A program made the translations under genes and the position numbers. Positions 61,635 through 64,000 of a DNA stretch of 64,000 bases are shown here, piece by piece. Positions within the stretch are counted from its first letter, which is position 1, and each line of letters opens with the position of its first letter. The notes under the pieces are model-generated. The model worked only from the letters and a program-made list of their open reading frames with translations, had not been told where the DNA came from and made no database searches. Source of the stretch: Odontesthes bonariensis (Eukaryota; Chordata; Actinopteri; Atheriniformes; Atherinopsidae); the NCBI RefSeq assembly GCF_027942865.1, contig NC_134521.1, positions 21,950,449-22,014,448 of the forward strand. Reading direction: 5' to 3'.

Positions 61635-62700
61635 AATAATAAATCTTTATTTCTAAAGCACTTTTCATACAAAAAAAGATGCAACACAAAGTGCTTTATA
61701 TAGCTAATAAAATATAAATAAACAAACAACAAAAAAAAAAAACACGCAACTTTACCCATCCAATTCCCCAAACCACAAGTCCCACATAGACATACACACA
61801 CATGCACACAAATATACACGGAATGATGTTCTCTAGAAGGGCTGTCTTTGACAGTATTGGAGAAACAAGAATACTGGAAGTTTGAATAAAAATAAAAAAC
61901 ACTATAAGTACTATATGGAATGGAAAAGACTGTATAAAAGACATGGGTTAAATGTTAAAACAAATTCATTAATAGTACAAAAATATACATGTGTTCAATA
62001 AGTAATTGATAAATAAATTGGTAAAACACAAACATTTTTTACATAGTAAGTAAAATATTGACTATGAATGCTAATAAAAGATATTCAATTAAAAGTTTTA
62101 CTAAGAAGGTAGGTCTTAAGCTTTCTTTTAGATTCTGTTTTTGGTCTGAGAGAGGGACTGTCACACTCTTGCGATATTCGTTCGATGAAAGAACCTCGTC
62201 TTTGTTATGTTTTTAATGTGAGATATAGAATATAAACAATATAAAATATGGAGGATGTGTCCAGAGGTATAGATTTCCTTTTTTTCTGTTATGCAAAGAA
62301 TGAAGACCTGATGATAAGGAGTGAACCAGGGGAACTAATCAAGCCTTGAACTCAGCCTAAAGCTTATCAGCTTCACCCAATTTCTTGTAACTGAATTTCA
62401 AGAAAAACAAAAATGAACAATGTAGACAAAAAAACAGAAAAAACAGCAACATTTAAATGATGGTTGAACAGACAAATATGAAAGACCTGTATGTGTCACC
62501 TGCTCTTCTGTGTTCATCCTCAGACCTTCATCAAAGAGCTGGTGGCAAAGCTTGAGGGAGTCCACAAGGAAGAAGAGCTGCAGACTGAAGGCATCGAACA
62601 CCCGGTCATCTGCCACAGCCATCATCGCCATGAGCCCTACCACTTTAACAACCCACAGCAGCACCTCCACCCCACCCAAGGCCAAAACCAGAGCCTCTGA
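53959..62700 (+). CDS. ppp1r14a: Protein phosphatase 1 inhibitor 14A (CPI-17)
   Basis: Four coding exons, 53959-54162, 56268-56348, 56564-56596 and 62524-62700, all phase 0, encode 164 aa. The protein inhibits the PP1 catalytic subunit of myosin phosphatase when phosphorylated, sensitising smooth muscle to Ca2+. The signature PKRHARVTVKYNRKELQRR includes the inhibitory threonine (T39 here, T38 of CPI-17), followed by the family helices LDVEKWIDESLDRLF, MPDEVNIDDLIDL and FIKELVAKLEG. ATG 53959 is the first in-frame ATG; the upstream frame from 53866 has only non-ATG starts. The tail after residue 130 is His-rich and unlike the mammalian one. Intron 1 (54163-56267) begins with a 20-bp tandem duplication, and intron 3 (56597-62523) contains a 2.2-kb LINE. 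ATGG-type relics lie at 55438-55562, 57163-57266 and 61065-61103. Otherwise the introns show nothing. Confidence 0.94.
54161..54200 (+). repeat. ppp1r14a: 20-bp tandem duplication spanning the ppp1r14a exon 1 donor
   Basis: The 20-mer aggtgggtggatgtgtcctc occurs twice in succession. The first copy includes the last two exon bases and the donor gtgggt at 54163; the second recreates an identical CAG/gtgggt at 54180-54188. Confidence 0.95.
55438..55562 (+). mobile_element. Degenerate ATGG-tailed retroposon relic
   Basis: Weak match to the family: an aatggactcgtgtaccc block, cagcccccccc, and ggtatagaaaatggatt at the end. Diverged and truncated. Confidence 0.45.
57163..57266 (+). mobile_element. 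5'-truncated ATGG-tailed retroposon relic
   Basis: Contains tgtcagctgggataagctct, agcccccccagtgaccct, ggattaagcaggtttataaa and an atggatgcatag tail. It lies in ppp1r14a intron 3. Confidence 0.7.
58515..60740 (+). mobile_element. APE-type LINE (RTE-like), 5'-truncated, with target-site duplications
   Basis: A 2.2-kb non-LTR retrotransposon lies in ppp1r14a intron 3. An 11-bp duplication ggagctgttcc at 58515-58525 and 60730-60740 brackets it. The coding part is in three frames: 58538 to about 58950, then 58981-60381, then about 60356-60712. The first switch fits a one-base loss near 58950, the second a small deletion near 60350. The middle frame has the RT core: GGKAPGVDEVRPEFLKAL, PLFKKGDRRVCSNYRGI, CGFRPGRGTVDQL, LRQGCPLSPILF and the catalytic FADD at 59938-59949. 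The last frame ends in a basic domain with GRRPRGRPRTRWRDYVSRLA, and its stop (60710-60712) runs straight into an ATGG microsatellite tail. The endonuclease is missing. Clade is a judgement from overall layout. Confidence 0.92.
61065..61103 (+). repeat. Short ATGG-retroposon fragment
   Basis: Only the gatgacagctggaataggct / ccagccccc core of the family is present, without its tail. Confidence 0.5.
61603..61720 (-). mobile_element. LINE 3' tail on the minus strand with (ATT)n microsatellite
   Basis: On the minus strand the order is a ctatataaagcactttgtgt block, gtatgaaaagtgctttagaa, then ataaag and an (ATT)n run (61603-61642 on +), the layout of an L2-like LINE 3' end. How far the element extends to the right is unclear. 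Confidence 0.65.
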
Positions 62701-64000
62701 TGTCACCAGATATCAATCTTAAACACACACACACACACATAAACTGTTGGACACGAAAACATAAAGGGTCGGTCATGTTAGCCTACGTGAGGCAAAGGTC
62801 AGAGAAGGATTGAATATACTATAACACTTCAAAAAGAACTGCTCTCCTACTGAGAATTAGGCGATTGATATGATTCTCAAATCATTCTAAAATTAAGGCT
62901 GCTTAGCTTAAAGAAAGATTGAAAATGAGAAACAGGCAGCCTTGCCCTGTTTAGATGCCACAAAGTCTCCATCCACCAGCATCTTTTAAGCTCACAAATT
63001 AATGCTTTATCTTGTCTCCACTGGGTGAATGTCTGCTAACTTCATGTTGGTGACAGGACAGTAGCACGTCTCTATGTTGGTCAAAAAGTAACCTTAGACA
63101 GCACACCACAGCATGTGACTTGAAGTCTCACTCAACTGGTGGCTGCCGCTTGCTCCCTCAGCGAGGTCGGTCGGCCACCAACCCCTGGCTAACTTCTTCT
63201 CGTAGCTGCTGTTAGCTTCTGATTTCATCAGTTCGCCACAGTACATCCAAAACAGCTGTACAGTCCCACCGAGCAAGAAACCAGGACTGGTTCCTCCAAT
63301 ATTCTACGTGAAAGATTTGGGTTGTCTGACCTCAGTTTTATAAGACTGTAGGTGGTCCTCTACAGAGCAAAGTAGAACCACTGGCCTTAGCATTCATGGC
63401 TAATTTAGCTAATGATGTGTCTTGTCACACGTCTTATGGACATGTTAAAAAGGTTCAAACTTTCAAGGTTTCAAAGGTTCAATTTTTAATGCCGGGGGAC
63501 TTTAATCTATGTTTAGGGATTACACAAGTTAGTGTAATCCCTATAGTTTGTGAGTAATAGGTGCTGGTAGGCAGATTTATTGTAGTTTTACTTTGTCAAA
63601 GGAAGGCTCGCTATTCACCCTTTCTCATTACACTTTGCTTGGAAAAACTAACTAGTTCTATCTCTTTAACAGCGTAGAAACATGCCCCAAATGTCTAGTT
63701 CTAATAAAAAAAACACTTGTATATGTCATTTTATCTGAGTAGATAACTGACCAGGCATATGACATGAAATGGAAATATTATGAAAGTGAAAGAGCAGTGG
63801 GCCTCGCTCAGTCGTCATTGTGGAAGAAATGAATTATGAAAATATCTTTACCTGCTCATAATATCATCTTAATAATAGGATGCAGTTATATGCAGCACCG
63901 ACACATGTGACTCTCACTTTTACCGGACTGAGCACTGAGCACTTCCGCAAGACTGTTGGTTCAGATGCACATACATTTCTGACTTGATTAACACCTGTTA
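62701..64000 (+). other. ppp1r14a: ppp1r14a 3'UTR and flank
   Basis: An (AC)n tract at 62723-62738 follows the stop. AATAAA at 63703-63708 is a plausible poly(A) signal. A perfect 12-bp stem with a 6-base loop lies at 63514-63543. No coding frame or further repeat was recognised to the window end. Confidence 0.45.

Noticed and set aside
1-64000. CRISPR arrays, bacterial operons, tRNA or rRNA genes
   Set aside because: None was seen; the DNA is a vertebrate nuclear region with spliced genes, and tandem repeats are microsatellites.

Overview
The window comes from a vertebrate nuclear genome, almost certainly a ray-finned (teleost) fish. The genes are split by introns with GT-AG boundaries. Their products match vertebrate NOVA, calpain small subunit, Delta and CPI-17 families, and the Delta gene is the fish-type deltaC. 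Noncoding DNA is full of fish-style mobile-element relics: Tc1, L2-like LINE tails, an APE-type LINE, ATGG-tailed retroposons and a hAT MITE. All five protein-coding genes lie on the + strand, and no RNA gene, CRISPR array or prokaryotic feature was seen.

Layout. 1-17 kb: the 3' part of nova2 (two coding exons, 8329-8495 and 9297-10316), preceded by intron and followed by a long 3'UTR-like stretch. 17-27 kb: gene-free DNA with LINE relics, a perfect 45-bp inverted repeat, and a hAT MITE nested in an ATGG-tailed retroposon. 28.1-32.3 kb: complete capns1 (10 coding exons, 216 aa). 33-36.3 kb: a complete four-exon Myb/SANT-like, NAIF1-like gene (351 aa) that I cannot name. 36.3-46.3 kb: repeat-bearing intergenic DNA ending in a TATA promoter with Notch/Her-type sites. 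46.6-51.3 kb: complete deltaC (7 coding exons, 634 aa) with a 3'UTR carrying decay-type elements. 53.9-63.7 kb: complete ppp1r14a (4 exons, 164 aa), whose 5.9-kb last intron holds a 2.2-kb LINE with target-site duplications.

The genes do not form one pathway: nova2 is a neuronal splicing regulator, capns1 the regulatory calpain subunit, deltaC a Notch ligand, ppp1r14a a myosin phosphatase inhibitor. What links them is linkage. NOVA2, CAPNS1, DLL3 and PPP1R14A all lie on human 19q13, so this looks like a conserved-synteny block, with deltaC in the DLL3-type position. Exon boundaries were read by eye from ORF continuity, phase and splice consensus; UTR ends, promoters and repeat names are less certain.
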